Shown: positions 8,591 to 18,897 of the stretch, one piece after another
Position numbering within the stretch: position 1 is the first letter of the stretch
Layout: each line of letters opens with the position of its first letter
Source of the DNA: Halomonas sp. LR3S48
GTDB lineage: Bacteria; Pseudomonadota; Gammaproteobacteria; Pseudomonadales; Halomonadaceae
Length of the DNA: 64,000 bases
Reading direction: 5' to 3'
NCBI RefSeq assembly: GCF_025725665.1
Contig: NZ_CP107009.1
Span: forward strand, 682,001 to 746,000
The notes under the pieces: model-generated
Told to the model about the DNA's origin: nothing
The model's database searches: none
The model's input: the letters and a program-made list of their open reading frames with translations, nothing else
Position numbers and translations under genes: made by a program

Positions 8591-9573
8591 TGGCTCAGAC
8601 CCACTTCTTCCGCCAGTGACTTGAACTGCGCGACCTGCTCCTGGACGTAGCTGTCGAAGTCGGGCCCGAAGCGCGACATCGGGAACAGCCCGCGGGCCTC
8701 GCGCAGCTCGGCGAACTGCGGGGATTCGGACAGCTCGGTGAGCCGCTCGACCCAGGTGGCGTAGGCTTCGTCGTCGGTTTCGGGGCCCATGTAATAGCCG
8801 CGCCAGATCGGCCACTGCACGTCGTAGCCCTGCTCGGCGGCGGTGGGAATATCGGCGTAGGGGCCGTCCATACGCTCCTCGGAGAGCGCCGCCAGCACGC
8901 GGATCTTGCCGCTCTCGAGCTGCGACTTGAGCTCGGAGAGGTCGCCGGTGAAGACCTGGATATGGTCGCCGAGCAGGGCTGCCAGTGCCTCGCCGCCCCC
9001 TTCGAAGGCAACGTAACGCAGGTCCTGCGGCGCTATGTCGGCGGATTTCGCGGTCAGCGCCGCCTTCATCCAGTCCTGGCTGCCGATCGTGCCGCCGGCC
9101 CCGAAGGCGATCTCGCCAGGGCTGTCGCGCAGATCGTCCATCAGCTCGTCGAGGTCCTGCCAGGGCGCATCGGCATTGACCACGATGGCGCCGTAGTCGA
9201 CGCCCAGGGCGCCCAGCCAGCGGACTTCGGTGGCGTCGTACTGGCCGAACTTGCCCAGCGCCAGGTTGACCGCCGCGCCGGTGCTGGCCGCCACGATCAG
9301 GTTGGGATCATTCTTGCGCACGCCGTTGACATGGTTGTAGGCCACGGCGCCAATGCCACCCGGCATGTAGGTGACGACCATCGGCCGGTCGATCAACCCG
9401 GTTTCCTGCAGGCCGTTGGCCGCCAGGCGACAGGTCAGGTCGTAGCCGCCGCCCGGCTTGGCCGGTGCGATGCACTCGGTGGAATCGGATTGGGCCTGCG
9501 CACCGCCGGCGACCAGCATGCCGCCCAGCAGGGCCAGCCCGGAGCAGTGACGGAAAGCCTTGTTGATCTTCAT
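8587..9573 (-). CDS. tctC: Tripartite tricarboxylate transporter, periplasmic receptor TctC (Bug family)
   Basis: A 328-residue periplasmic binding protein. The signal peptide (MKINKAFRHCSGLALLGGML) is cleaved after AQA near residue 28. The mature protein has the Bug/TctC pattern: CIAPAKPGGGYDLTCRL near the N-terminus, VVTYMPGGIGAVAYNHV, and an AFGAGGTIGSQD block. The family binds carboxylates at two loops contributed by these motifs. It is the first gene of tctCBA and is divergent from tctD. In Bordetella the homologous BctC also touches the sensor kinase BctE, so a sensing role is possible here. Confidence 0.94.
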   Translation of the reverse strand: MKINKAFRHCSGLALLGGMLVAGGAQAQSDSTECIAPAKPGGGYDLTCRLAANGLQETGLIDRPMVVTYMPGGIGAVAYNHVNGVRKNDPNLIVAASTGAAVNLALGKFGQYDATEVRWLGALGVDYGAIVVNADAPWQDLDELMDDLRDSPGEIAFGAGGTIGSQDWMKAALTAKSADIAPQDLRYVAFEGGGEALAALLGDHIQVFTGDLSELKSQLESGKIRVLAALSEERMDGPYADIPTAAEQGYDVQWPIWRGYYMGPETDDEAYATWVERLTELSESPQFAELREARGLFPMSRFGPDFDSYVQEQVAQFKSLAEEVGLSQ

Positions 9574-9716
9574 GGCGAACTCCTGTTCTCTTGTTCTGGG
9601 AACGCGGAGAGGGATCTCCCCGCCTGTCATCGCTGTGGATGTCAGAACGGCCATGCTAGGCGCGCAACCTTTCATCAACCTGTCATCTCCTCACCGCCCC
9701 ATGGGACTTTAGTCGT
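9574..9716. promoter_or_regulatory. Divergent control region tctC / tctD
   Basis: A 143-base gap between the outward-facing starts of tctC and tctD must hold both promoters and probably the TctD binding site. No strong consensus -10/-35 pair or clear repeat could be assigned by eye. Confidence 0.5.
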
Positions 9717-10385
9717 ATGCGCCTGCTCGTCGTCGAGGACGATCCCCTCATCGCCCGCTCGCTGCACCAGGCCCTGACGCCGCTGGGCAATACCGTCGAG
9801 GGCTTCGCGCGCCATGCCGAGGCCAGTGCGGCGCTGCGACATGACCGCTTCGACCTGATCCTGCTCGACCTGGGGCTGCCCGACGGCGACGGGCTGTCGC
9901 TGCTCGGCGAACTGCGCGAGCGCGGCGACACCACCCCGGTGCTGATCCTCACCGCCCGCGACGGCATCGACGACCGGGTGCGCGGGCTCGACCTGGGCGC
10001 CGACGACTACCTGGCCAAGCCGTTCTCGCTCGCCGAACTCGAGGCGCGGGTGCGCGCCCTGCTGCGGCGCAGCCAGCAGCGCAGCGACAACCGCCTGCGC
10101 CTGGGCGCGCTGTGCTTCGATCCGGCCCTGGGCGTCGCCACGCTGCATGACGCGCCCCTCGAGCTGCCGCGCCGCGAGCTGTGCCTGCTGGAAGACCTGC
10201 TGCTGCATGCCGGCAGCATCACCCCGCGCGAGATGCTCGAGAACCGGCTGTTCGGTTTCGGCGAGGTGGGCTCCAACGCTCTGGAGGTCTACATCAGCCG
10301 CCTGCGCAAGCGGCTGAAGGACAGCGGGCTGCGCATCCGGACCTTTCGCGGCCTGGGCTATCGGCTCGAGGAAGAGCGCGAGTGA
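9717..10385 (+). CDS. tctD: TctD-like OmpR-family response regulator
   Basis: A 222-residue response regulator. The receiver domain has Asp51 (LILLDLGLPDGDG), the TAR motif and Lys101 (DYLAKPFSLAEL). The winged-helix DNA-binding domain (about residues 125-220) has ELPRRELCLLEDLLLHAG and ends SRLRKRLKDSGLRIRTFRGLGYRLEE. It is divergent from tctCBA and overlaps the kinase gene by four bases (GTGA). It is expected to activate tctCBA when the substrate is sensed. Confidence 0.92.
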   Translation: MRLLVVEDDPLIARSLHQALTPLGNTVEGFARHAEASAALRHDRFDLILLDLGLPDGDGLSLLGELRERGDTTPVLILTARDGIDDRVRGLDLGADDYLAKPFSLAELEARVRALLRRSQQRSDNRLRLGALCFDPALGVATLHDAPLELPRRELCLLEDLLLHAGSITPREMLENRLFGFGEVGSNALEVYISRLRKRLKDSGLRIRTFRGLGYRLEEERE

Positions 10386-11794
10386 TCGAGGTCGACGGCA
10401 CCCTCAAGTCGCGCCTCGCGGTCTGGCTGTCGGTCACCGTCACTGCACTGGGCGCGCTGCTGCTGGTCGAGGCCTATTTCAGCTCGCAGCGTGCCGCCGA
10501 GCGCGCCTACGACAGCCAGCTCGAATCGGCGGCGCTGACCATCGCCGAGGCCGTGCAGTGGCAGGAAGGGCAGCCGGTGGTGGAAATTCCCGCCGCGGCG
10601 CTGCAGATCATCGCCACCCGCCATCAGGAGCGGGTCTTCTACGCCGTGCTCGACGCCGAGGGGCGGCGGGTCTCGGCCAATCTGGATATCCCCATTCCGG
10701 CCGAACGACGTGCCGAGGTGGCCGAAGGGCCGGTATGGACGAATGCCGAGCACAGCGGCGCCGAGTGGCGCCTGCATGGCTGGGAGTTCGACTCCGCGGG
10801 TTGGGAAACCCAGGACCCGGTGCAGATCTGGGTCGGCCATACCCTGGCCGGGCGCCAGGCATTGACCGGCGAGCTGTTCGAGGGCGCGGTGAGCCGCTTC
10901 CTGGTCATGGTGCTGGTGGCGGGGCTGCTGATGCTGCTGGCGATGCGGGTGGCGTTGAAGCCCATGCGTCGCCTGCGTCAGCTGCTGCGCCAGCGTGAGG
11001 CCGACGACATGCGACCGTTCGATGCGCGGGTGCCGGAAGAACTGCGCGAGCTGGCCGAAACGCTCGATACCCTGTTCGCCCGCCAGCGCGAGAGCCGCGA
11101 TGCGCTGCTGCGCTTCACCGCCGATGCCAGCCACCAGCTCAAGACACCGCTGTCGGGGCTGCAGAGCACCAGCGAGCTGGCCTTGAAGAGCGACCGGCCC
11201 GAGGAGTGGCACCGGGCGCTGGCGGCGGTCCATCAGGGGGCCGAACGCACCAGCCGCCTGGCGAGCCAGCTACTCAGCCTGGCGCGACTGCGTCACGTCG
11301 CCGATGGCCGCGAGATGCACCGGCTCGACCTGGCGGCGCTGCTGCGCGAGACCGTATTCGACTGGGCTGGGCGCGACGTCGCCCGGGATCACGACCTGGG
11401 ATTGGCCGAGCTTCCCGCTACACCGCTCTACGTTCACGGCGAGCCGTGGGCGCTGCGGGAACTGCTCGGCAACCTGATCGACAATGCCCTGCGCTACACG
11501 CCGCCTGGCAGCGTGATCACCCTTGGCCTGGTGGAGCACGCTGGAGGCGTGGGGCACGCTGGAGAGGTGGAGCTCTACATCGAGGACGACGGCCCCGGCG
11601 TGCCCCCTGAGATTCTGGAGCGCCTGCACCAGCCCTTCGAGCGTGGCGGCCGCCAGGACACCGAAGGTTCGGGGCTGGGGCTGGCGATCGTAGACTCCAT
11701 TGCCCGGCGCCACGACGCCCGCCTGAAGGTAGCGCCGCACACGCCGTGCGGGCTGAGAATCAGTATTTCCTTCCCCCTGGAGAACAGGCCATGA
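10382..11794 (+). CDS. tctE: TctE-like sensor histidine kinase
   Basis: A 470-residue inner-membrane kinase starting at a GTG that overlaps the tctD stop. A membrane segment at about 13-31 is followed by a periplasmic sensor region of about 130 residues and a second membrane segment at about 172-190. HisKA carries His251 in ADASHQLKTPLSG. HATPase has NLIDNALRYTPPG, EDDGPGVPP and GSGLGLAIVDSIARRH. It pairs with TctD. Its stop codon overlaps the next start in an ATGA arrangement, so production of kinase and orphan binding protein is coupled. Confidence 0.92.
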   Translation: MIEVDGTLKSRLAVWLSVTVTALGALLLVEAYFSSQRAAERAYDSQLESAALTIAEAVQWQEGQPVVEIPAAALQIIATRHQERVFYAVLDAEGRRVSANLDIPIPAERRAEVAEGPVWTNAEHSGAEWRLHGWEFDSAGWETQDPVQIWVGHTLAGRQALTGELFEGAVSRFLVMVLVAGLLMLLAMRVALKPMRRLRQLLRQREADDMRPFDARVPEELRELAETLDTLFARQRESRDALLRFTADASHQLKTPLSGLQSTSELALKSDRPEEWHRALAAVHQGAERTSRLASQLLSLARLRHVADGREMHRLDLAALLRETVFDWAGRDVARDHDLGLAELPATPLYVHGEPWALRELLGNLIDNALRYTPPGSVITLGLVEHAGGVGHAGEVELYIEDDGPGVPPEILERLHQPFERGGRQDTEGSGLGLAIVDSIARRHDARLKVAPHTPCGLRISISFPLENRP

Positions 11795-12819
11795 TGCCCC
11801 GGTACTTCCACGCCTTCGCGTTCTCCATTCTCCTGCTGGCGGCGGCACCGGGCCGGGCGGCGACTCCCCTCGTGGTCGAGGCGGCACTCGACGAGGAAGT
11901 GGTCGCACCGCTGCTGGCGGCCTTCGAGCTGGCGCATCCCGACATCGACCTGGACTTCCGCGACCGCTCCACGCTGGAGGTCGATGAGCGCGTCGCCGGC
12001 GCCGCCCCGGCGCCGGACGTGGTGATCAGCTCGGCCATGCCGTGGCAGATGGCACGCGTCAACGAAGGCTACGCGAGCCGCCTGGATTCGGCCGAGGCGC
12101 GGGCCTGGCCGGAATGGGCCAAGTGGCGCGACGAAGTGTTCGGCTTCACCTTCGAGCCGATCGTCATGGCCTACCGTCTCGACCTGTCGCGCCACATGAT
12201 GCCGCCGGCCACCCATGCCGACCTGCACACGCTGCTGACCGAGCAGTGGGAACTGCTGCGCGGGCGGGTGACCACCTACTCGCCGTCGCACAGCGGCGTG
12301 GGCTACACCCTGTTCCAGCAGGATGCCCGCTACACCACCCGTTTCTGGGACCTGGTCGCCGCCATGGGCAACGTCGAGGCGGTGCTCGAAGCCAACACGC
12401 GCGACATGCTCGAAGGCATCAGCGAAGGTCGCTACTGGCTGGGCTACAACCTGCTCGGCTCCTACGCCATGGTGTGGGCCCAGGAGCATCCCGAAGTGAT
12501 CGTCCAGGTGCCCCAGGACTACTCGTTGGTGATGATGCGCATGGCGTTCATTCATCGCGATGCGCCGCACCCCGCCGCGGCCCGGCAGTTCCTCGATTTC
12601 CTGCTCAGCCGCGAAGGCCAGCGGGTGATCGCCGGCGAAACGCCGCTGTTCAGCGTGCGCCCCGACGTGATCGGCCCCTATACCGCGCAGCGCCTGCGCG
12701 ACCAGGTCGGCGATCGGCTCTATCCCATACCGCTCGATGCCTCGCTGCTGGCGTTCGTCGACCCGCAGCGGCGCGATGCCTTCATGCAGCGTTGGCGACG
12801 CGAATTCAGGCGCCGTTGA
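11791..12819 (+). CDS. Periplasmic substrate-binding protein coupled to TctDE (orphan, no ABC permease)
   Basis: A 342-residue exported binding protein of the iron/thiamine type ABC receptor class. The signal peptide ([20 protein letters not shown]) is cleaved after GRAA. The mature start is [22 protein letters not shown], with later [19 protein letters not shown] and a C-terminal [15 protein letters not shown]. No permease or ATPase gene follows; guaB is next. The start at 11791 was preferred over upstream in-frame codons because it follows GGAGAACAGGCC and opens the signal peptide. The coupling to tctE suggests a periplasmic co-sensor rather than a transporter part; that is inference. Confidence 0.85.
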   Translation: MMPRYFHAFAFSILLLAAAPGRAATPLVVEAALDEEVVAPLLAAFELAHPDIDLDFRDRSTLEVDERVAGAAPAPDVVISSAMPWQMARVNEGYASRLDSAEARAWPEWAKWRDEVFGFTFEPIVMAYRLDLSRHMMPPATHADLHTLLTEQWELLRGRVTTYSPSHSGVGYTLFQQDARYTTRFWDLVAAMGNVEAVLEANTRDMLEGISEGRYWLGYNLLGSYAMVWAQEHPEVIVQVPQDYSLVMMRMAFIHRDAPHPAAARQFLDFLLSREGQRVIAGETPLFSVRPDVIGPYTAQRLRDQVGDRLYPIPLDASLLAFVDPQRRDAFMQRWRREFRRR

Positions 12820-12844
12820 CAAACCGATCCGACCGGCCTTCGCA

Positions 12845-12874
12845 TTGCCCGGGCCTTGGCCGGGACGCTATAAT
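12845..12874 (+). promoter_or_regulatory. Sigma-70 promoter of guaB
   Basis: TTGCCC (12845-12850) and a perfect TATAAT (12869-12874) are separated by 18 bases. They lie 49 bases upstream of the guaB ATG in the gap after the binding-protein gene. Confidence 0.78.
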
Positions 12875-12923
12875 GGTCGATTACTTTCCCCACTCCCCCC
12901 ACCAGCACTGGGTGTTGCCGACT

Positions 12924-14393
12924 ATGCTACGTATGGCCCAAGAAGCTCTTACGTTCGACGACGTATTACTCGTACCCGGCTACTCGGAAGTCCTGCCCAA
13001 GGACGTCAGCCTGCGGACCCGCCTGACCCGCGACCTCTACCTCAACATCCCCCTCGTTTCCGCCGCCATGGATACCGTGACCGAAGCCCGCCTGGCCATC
13101 GCCATGGCCCAGGAAGGCGGCATCGGCATCATCCACAAGAACATGGCCATCTCCGCCCAGGCGGCCGAGGTGCGCAAGGTCAAGAAGCACGAGAGCGTGA
13201 TCGTCAAGGACCCGGTAACCGTCGGGCCCAAGGCCAAGCTCGAGGACCTGCTCTCCATGGCCCAGGAGTACGGCTTCTCCGGCTTCCCGGTGGTGGAGGG
13301 CGAGACCCTGGTGGGGATCGTGACCGAGCGCGACATGCGCTTCCAGCCCAACCACGGCGACCGCGTAGCGGACATCATGACCCCGCGCGAACGCCTGGTC
13401 ACCGTGTCCGAGGGCACCGAACTCGACCTGATCAAGAGCAAGATGCAGGAACACCGGGTCGAGAAGATGCTGGTGGTGGATAACGACTTCCACTTGCGCG
13501 GCCTGGTCACCTTCAAGGACATCGAGAAGGCGCGCACCTTCCCCAGCGCCGCCAAGGATGCCGACGGCCGCCTGCTGGTCGGCGCCGCGGTGGGCACCGG
13601 GCCGGAAACGCCGGACCGCGTGGCCGCGCTGGCCGAGGCCGGGGTGGACGTGATCATCGTCGATACCGCCCATGGCCACTCCAAGGGCGTGATCGACCGC
13701 GTGGCCTGGGTCAAGGAACACTTCCCGCAGATCCAGGTGATCGGCGGCAACATCGCCACCGCCGCCGCCGCCCGGGCGCTGGCCGAAGCCGGCGCCGATG
13801 GCGTCAAGGTCGGCATCGGCCCCGGCTCCATCTGCACCACCCGCGTGGTGGCAGGTGTCGGCGTACCGCAGATCACCGCGGTTTCCAACGTCGCCGAGGC
13901 GCTCAAGGAATTCGACATCCCGCTGATCGCCGACGGCGGCGTGCGCTACTCCGGCGACCTGGCCAAGGCCATCGCCGCCGGCGCCAGCGCGGTGATGGTG
14001 GGTGGCCTGTTGGCCGGCACTGAGGAAGCCCCGGGCGAGGTCGAGCTGTTCCAGGGCCGTACCTACAAGGCCTACCGCGGCATGGGCTCCATGGGCGCCA
14101 TGGCCCAGAGCCAGGGCAGCGCCGACCGCTACTTCCAGGACAAGGACGCCGGCGCCGAGAAGCTGGTACCGGAAGGCATCGAAGGCCGCGTGCCCTACAA
14201 GGGCGTGATGAGCGCCATCGTCCACCAGCTGATGGGCGGCCTGCGCGCCTCCATGGGCTACACCGGCTGCACCAACATCCAGGAGATGCGCACCAAGCCG
14301 GAGTTCGTGCAGATCACCGGCGCCGGCTTCGCCGAATCGCACGTGCATGATGTGCAGATAACCAAAGAAGCGCCAAATTATCGGGCCGGTTAA
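12924..14393 (+). CDS. guaB: Inosine-5'-monophosphate dehydrogenase
   Basis: Cytosolic enzyme oxidising IMP to XMP with NAD+, the committed step of GMP synthesis. It has 489 residues, the usual length. The N-terminal [20 protein letters not shown] is typical. Two CBS domains span about residues 95-205. The catalytic loop [11 protein letters not shown] has the nucleophile at Cys304. The flap and IMP-binding segments [17 protein letters not shown] and [10 protein letters not shown] are present. The start was set at 12924 because the family N-terminus aligns there; a second in-frame ATG lies three codons later. guaA follows on the same strand, 95 bases on. Confidence 0.98.
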   Translation: MLRMAQEALTFDDVLLVPGYSEVLPKDVSLRTRLTRDLYLNIPLVSAAMDTVTEARLAIAMAQEGGIGIIHKNMAISAQAAEVRKVKKHESVIVKDPVTVGPKAKLEDLLSMAQEYGFSGFPVVEGETLVGIVTERDMRFQPNHGDRVADIMTPRERLVTVSEGTELDLIKSKMQEHRVEKMLVVDNDFHLRGLVTFKDIEKARTFPSAAKDADGRLLVGAAVGTGPETPDRVAALAEAGVDVIIVDTAHGHSKGVIDRVAWVKEHFPQIQVIGGNIATAAAARALAEAGADGVKVGIGPGSICTTRVVAGVGVPQITAVSNVAEALKEFDIPLIADGGVRYSGDLAKAIAAGASAVMVGGLLAGTEEAPGEVELFQGRTYKAYRGMGSMGAMAQSQGSADRYFQDKDAGAEKLVPEGIEGRVPYKGVMSAIVHQLMGGLRASMGYTGCTNIQEMRTKPEFVQITGAGFAESHVHDVQITKEAPNYRAG

Positions 14394-14416
14394 CCGCCAG
14401 CTCGTAAGAAACAAAC

Positions 14417-14438
14417 GCGGCGGGTATCATCCCGCCGC
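14417..14438 (+). terminator. Hairpin between guaB and guaA (attenuator or partial terminator)
   Basis: A perfect 8-bp stem GCGGCGGG / CCCGCCGC with a six-base loop (TATCAT). It is followed by ACGCTTTTGC, not a clean T tract. It may partly terminate guaB transcripts or act as a processing site. Confidence 0.5.
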
Positions 14439-14488
14439 ACGCTTTTGCATCCGGCCCGCCGCCATACGTTGCCAGTAGAGACGCCCAG

Positions 14489-16064
<1,576 letters not shown>

Positions 16065-16087
16065 TGTCTAGTGAAACGTTTGGGAGA

Positions 16088-16110
16088 GCCCGCCTTTGGC
16101 GGGCTTTTTT
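16088..16110 (+). terminator. Rho-independent terminator of guaA
   Basis: GCCCGCC (16088-16094), loop TTT, GGCGGGC (16098-16104), then six T (16105-16110). It is the last native-looking element before base composition drops sharply. Confidence 0.93.
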
Positions 16111-16115
16111 AGTAA

Positions 16116-16158
16116 TTGACAGTTGACAAGAATTTCCACCAATATACGGATATATACT
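16116..16158 (+). promoter_or_regulatory. Candidate promoter region of the HEPN-ATPase cassette
   Basis: Two overlapping-spaced TTGACA hexamers (16116-16121 and 16123-16128) are followed by an AT-rich stretch containing TATACG (16143-16148) and TATACT (16153-16158). None of the pairs has ideal 16-18 base spacing, so the exact promoter is uncertain, but no other promoter-like DNA precedes the cassette. Confidence 0.4.
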
Positions 16159-16188
16159 TATCATAAGTTGCTAGGGTAGGGTGCTATT

Positions 16189-16701
16189 TTGCAACAGCGA
16201 AGAACAATTTTAAATTTTCCAAGAAATGCTAGGGAAATGGTTTCTGTACTGACGGGAGTTGTGTCAAGTGACTCGGTTGTTATGCTAGAGAAGGAGATAG
16301 AGCGCCATGTGGTTTCACTATGCGCGCTAGCAGACGATCACCTTTCACTCGCAATTTCTGTCCCTTCAACCCGTTGGAGACAAAAAATTTCTCGTGCCTA
16401 TTATTGTGCATATAATACTAGGAGGGCCGTCGAGCTGTATGTTAGCGGTGTTTATAACACTGACTCCTCTGATCATAAAAATGTCCACAAGCTTCCTGAT
16501 GATTTCCCAGAGAAAGAAACTAGAGTGGCTCGCTTAAGGGACTTAAGAGAAGATCGTAATTCTGCTGACTATGATCATGCAGTTGTAGAGAGTTTATTAT
16601 TAATTCAGCCTGCAGAAGCAGTATCTTTTGCTAAGAAGTTTCTTGACGATGCAAAGACTTATCTTGAAGCTCGAGGCGTTGATTTCGAGGGGGAGTTATG
16701 A
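16189..16701 (+). CDS. HEPN-like protein, first gene of AT-rich two-gene cassette
   Basis: A 170-residue, mainly helical protein with no database name known to me. Residues 66-84 (KISRAYYCAYNTRRAVELY) match the first-helix signature of HEPN domains (SRAYY.xF.A...). LRDLREDRNSADYDHAV (about 117-133) matches the later R..ADY signature and holds R123-X6-H130, within the R-X4-6-H spacing of HEPN ribonucleases. Whether it is catalytic is not certain. The TTG start at 16189 is tentative; an ATG at 16237 is the next option. It overlaps the ATPase gene by four bases (ATGA). The region is far poorer in G+C than its surroundings, a sign of horizontal transfer. Confidence 0.7.
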   Translation: MQQRRTILNFPRNAREMVSVLTGVVSSDSVVMLEKEIERHVVSLCALADDHLSLAISVPSTRWRQKISRAYYCAYNTRRAVELYVSGVYNTDSSDHKNVHKLPDDFPEKETRVARLRDLREDRNSADYDHAVVESLLLIQPAEAVSFAKKFLDDAKTYLEARGVDFEGEL

Positions 16702-18236
16702 AAAATTCTGAACTTATGTCACATGCGGAAGAGTTGGTTGTTAAATTTAAAGAATTAGGAGGGTTCTATAAAGTAGATTACGAGATTTTGGATAGGGTTG
16801 ATGGTGGGTATCTTGTTATTTTTCTGTCTCATCCAACAGAAAAATATTTCCGATTTTTAAATATAGTAATGGATGGTCTGTCTGAGAGTAATTTTTTTAA
16901 ATCTAGGGCAACCATAAAAAAAAGAGGGAGTTCGAAAAATCGGCTAGAATTACCAGAAGTAACCTTGTTGAGAAAATTTATATCAGAAAGCTTGACTGCT
17001 TCTAGAAACAGTGTGACAAATGGTGATTTCTCTGAGCGATATATAGCAACTGTTGAGGGGTTGGAACATCAAATTATTTCGAAAAGTAATCATGCTGTTT
17101 TCGGGAGAAGAGGGTCTGGAAAATCCAGTCTAATGCTATATAGCGTTAACTTGCTGGAGAAGAAAGATTTGGCATATTCCTGGCTTCCGATGCAAACCTA
17201 TTCTGACATGACAGGGAATCAGCTTAAAGCATCGGTAGTTTCGGGTGTTTTGTTGGGAATGGCTAACTGTGAGAAATATGAGTCTGAGATAGATCAGCAA
17301 GTGGATTATTTGGAGGAAATTTCTTCTTTGGAAGAGGAGAAAAAATTCTCTTTGCGGTTTAATTCATCTCTGGCAAAGGTTAGGAGGCTTCTGTCAAAGA
17401 TTTCGAGAGAACAAGATGGTTTGTTTTTGTTTCTCGATGATTTTCATGTCATTGATGAAGCTATGCAGCCAGAAGTTCTGTCAAATATTTATTCGCTGGC
17501 GAGAGATAACGGAGTTTTCATTAAGTTTTCTGGCGTGGAAAGCTTTACTAGAGTTTATGACTCGGACAGTAAGAAAGGGCTTGAAGCCCCCCATGATGTC
17601 CAAATGGTGAATTTGGACAGAAATTTGACCATGCCGCATAAATCGCACGAGCACATTAAAAAAATACTTGATTCGTATGCGCTTTACTGTGCGTTGCCAA
17701 ATATAAGCTATATTTGCGGTGATGGTGTAATTGAGAGACTGGTTTGGGTTGCTGCTGGCGTGCCTCGAGATGCATTGAATTTATTCTCCGAGGCTGCATC
17801 TAAATCAATGATAAAAGATCAGATAAAAGTTTCTGTCACTAGTGTCAATGCAGCCGCCTCGGAAATGGCGGATGCGAAAATTAAAGATATTGAGAAGGAC
17901 GTGACAGGACGGTTGAGAGATATTAGAGGTCAGTTGGATAAAATAAAAACTTTTTGTGTGAATGATAAAAAGAAAAATGCGTTCTTGGTTGAAAGACGGC
18001 CAGATATTGAAGAGTATAAGCTTATAGAAAGTTTGATTGGGTTGCGTTTTTTGCATGTTCTCCATGAAGGAATTACTCCTTCGGAGGCTGGGCGAAGATA
18101 TAAGGCGCTAATGTTGGATTATGGATTTTATGTTGGAGTTAGAGCGGCAAGGAGTGTGGATCTATTTCAAAAAGTACCTGACGTGTTGACAGTTAAGGAG
18201 TTGAGGAATCTTCCAGTATATGATTTAAGTATTTAA
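16698..18236 (+). CDS. P-loop (AAA/ORC-like) ATPase, second gene of the cassette
   Basis: A 512-residue protein. Residues 1-100 have no recognisable domain. A P-loop NTPase core follows: Walker A GRRGSGKS (136-143) and Walker B GLFLFLDDF (241-249, two Asp). Next is a sensor-like segment GVFIKFSGVESF, then a helical lid (VIERLVWVAAGVPRDALNLF) typical of ORC/Cdc6- or STAND-like ATPases. A Lys/Glu-rich helical linker (about 385-420) and a C-terminal helical, possibly winged-helix, domain (about 425-512) complete it. No transmembrane segment is seen. Coupling by ATGA overlap to the HEPN-like gene suggests a complex in which the ATPase controls a toxic RNase. It has AT-rich codon use and no native neighbours, so transfer is likely. 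Confidence 0.75.
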   Translation: MKNSELMSHAEELVVKFKELGGFYKVDYEILDRVDGGYLVIFLSHPTEKYFRFLNIVMDGLSESNFFKSRATIKKRGSSKNRLELPEVTLLRKFISESLTASRNSVTNGDFSERYIATVEGLEHQIISKSNHAVFGRRGSGKSSLMLYSVNLLEKKDLAYSWLPMQTYSDMTGNQLKASVVSGVLLGMANCEKYESEIDQQVDYLEEISSLEEEKKFSLRFNSSLAKVRRLLSKISREQDGLFLFLDDFHVIDEAMQPEVLSNIYSLARDNGVFIKFSGVESFTRVYDSDSKKGLEAPHDVQMVNLDRNLTMPHKSHEHIKKILDSYALYCALPNISYICGDGVIERLVWVAAGVPRDALNLFSEAASKSMIKDQIKVSVTSVNAAASEMADAKIKDIEKDVTGRLRDIRGQLDKIKTFCVNDKKKNAFLVERRPDIEEYKLIESLIGLRFLHVLHEGITPSEAGRRYKALMLDYGFYVGVRAARSVDLFQKVPDVLTVKELRNLPVYDLSI

Positions 18237-18897
18237 GTTTTTGTATATGGCGAGAAAGCAATGGTATTGGTCTGGCTGTACAGAGATGGTATTGGCCTGA
18301 CATATGCTCCGTGGGCTCCCTATGGTTAAGCAGTGTTTTCTGCCGTTTTCCTGGGCTCCTTCTTCGTCGCTTTGGGGAGCCCTTTCTTGAAGACGGTGAA
18401 AAAACTATCTAGATGTTGCGGCCCCAGCAGGGTCGCTCATTTTGCTTGGTAAAGCGCTGATTAAATCAGCTTTCTTTGGTTTTTCCCAGCTGCCTCACCG
18501 CTATGATTTTTTGTTTATACTCAAGTGTTGCTATTACCTGCTGCGACCTCTCTTTCTAGCCAAGAGCGATGAAGACGATAATAGAAAATACGACAGCTAG
18601 GCCTTTGGAAGTCCTCCTTTGAAAACAGCGTAAGACTTCGTTCCCTTCATGTTGCGGCCCTGATGCGGCCGCAGCGTGTTGGCTGGCGTTCGGTAACCCG
18701 CGCTAAGAGCCTATCTGTCTTTGCCCGATGAGCCTAAGTGGTGAATCTGGATGAGTGCGACTATGCTGAATAGGTGTGAAAGCGTTGACACACTAAGTGC
18801 TGAGCTGATTGAGATTATCGTGTGACAGCAGCTCCCAGAGAGGTACTGTGCCGCAGCGGCGCCTAAAAGAATAATGACAATACGCAGGAGATAGATC
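18237..18897. other. 661-base region without a convincing gene
   Basis: It lies between the ATPase stop and the nuclease-like gene. It has a paired direct repeat near its left end (annotated separately). A short minus-strand open frame ends at 18326 and encodes a Lys-rich tail (VFKKGLPKATKKEPRKTAEN), possibly the remnant of a lost gene. A perfect TTGACA at 18785-18790 lies about 110 bases before the next ATG but has no good -10 at standard spacing. I could not identify an insertion sequence. Confidence 0.5.
18261..18299 (+). repeat. Direct repeat of ATGGTATTGG(T/C)CTG, 25-base period
   Basis: ATGGTATTGGTCTG begins at 18261 and ATGGTATTGGCCTG begins at 18286. It lies 24 bases after the ATPase stop. 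It could be a protein-binding pair, a recombination scar or chance duplication. Confidence 0.6.

Noticed and set aside
18400..18760. Insertion-sequence remnant in the gap between ATPase and nuclease-like genes
   Set aside because: No terminal inverted repeats or transposase motifs; only a short Lys-rich tail frame.
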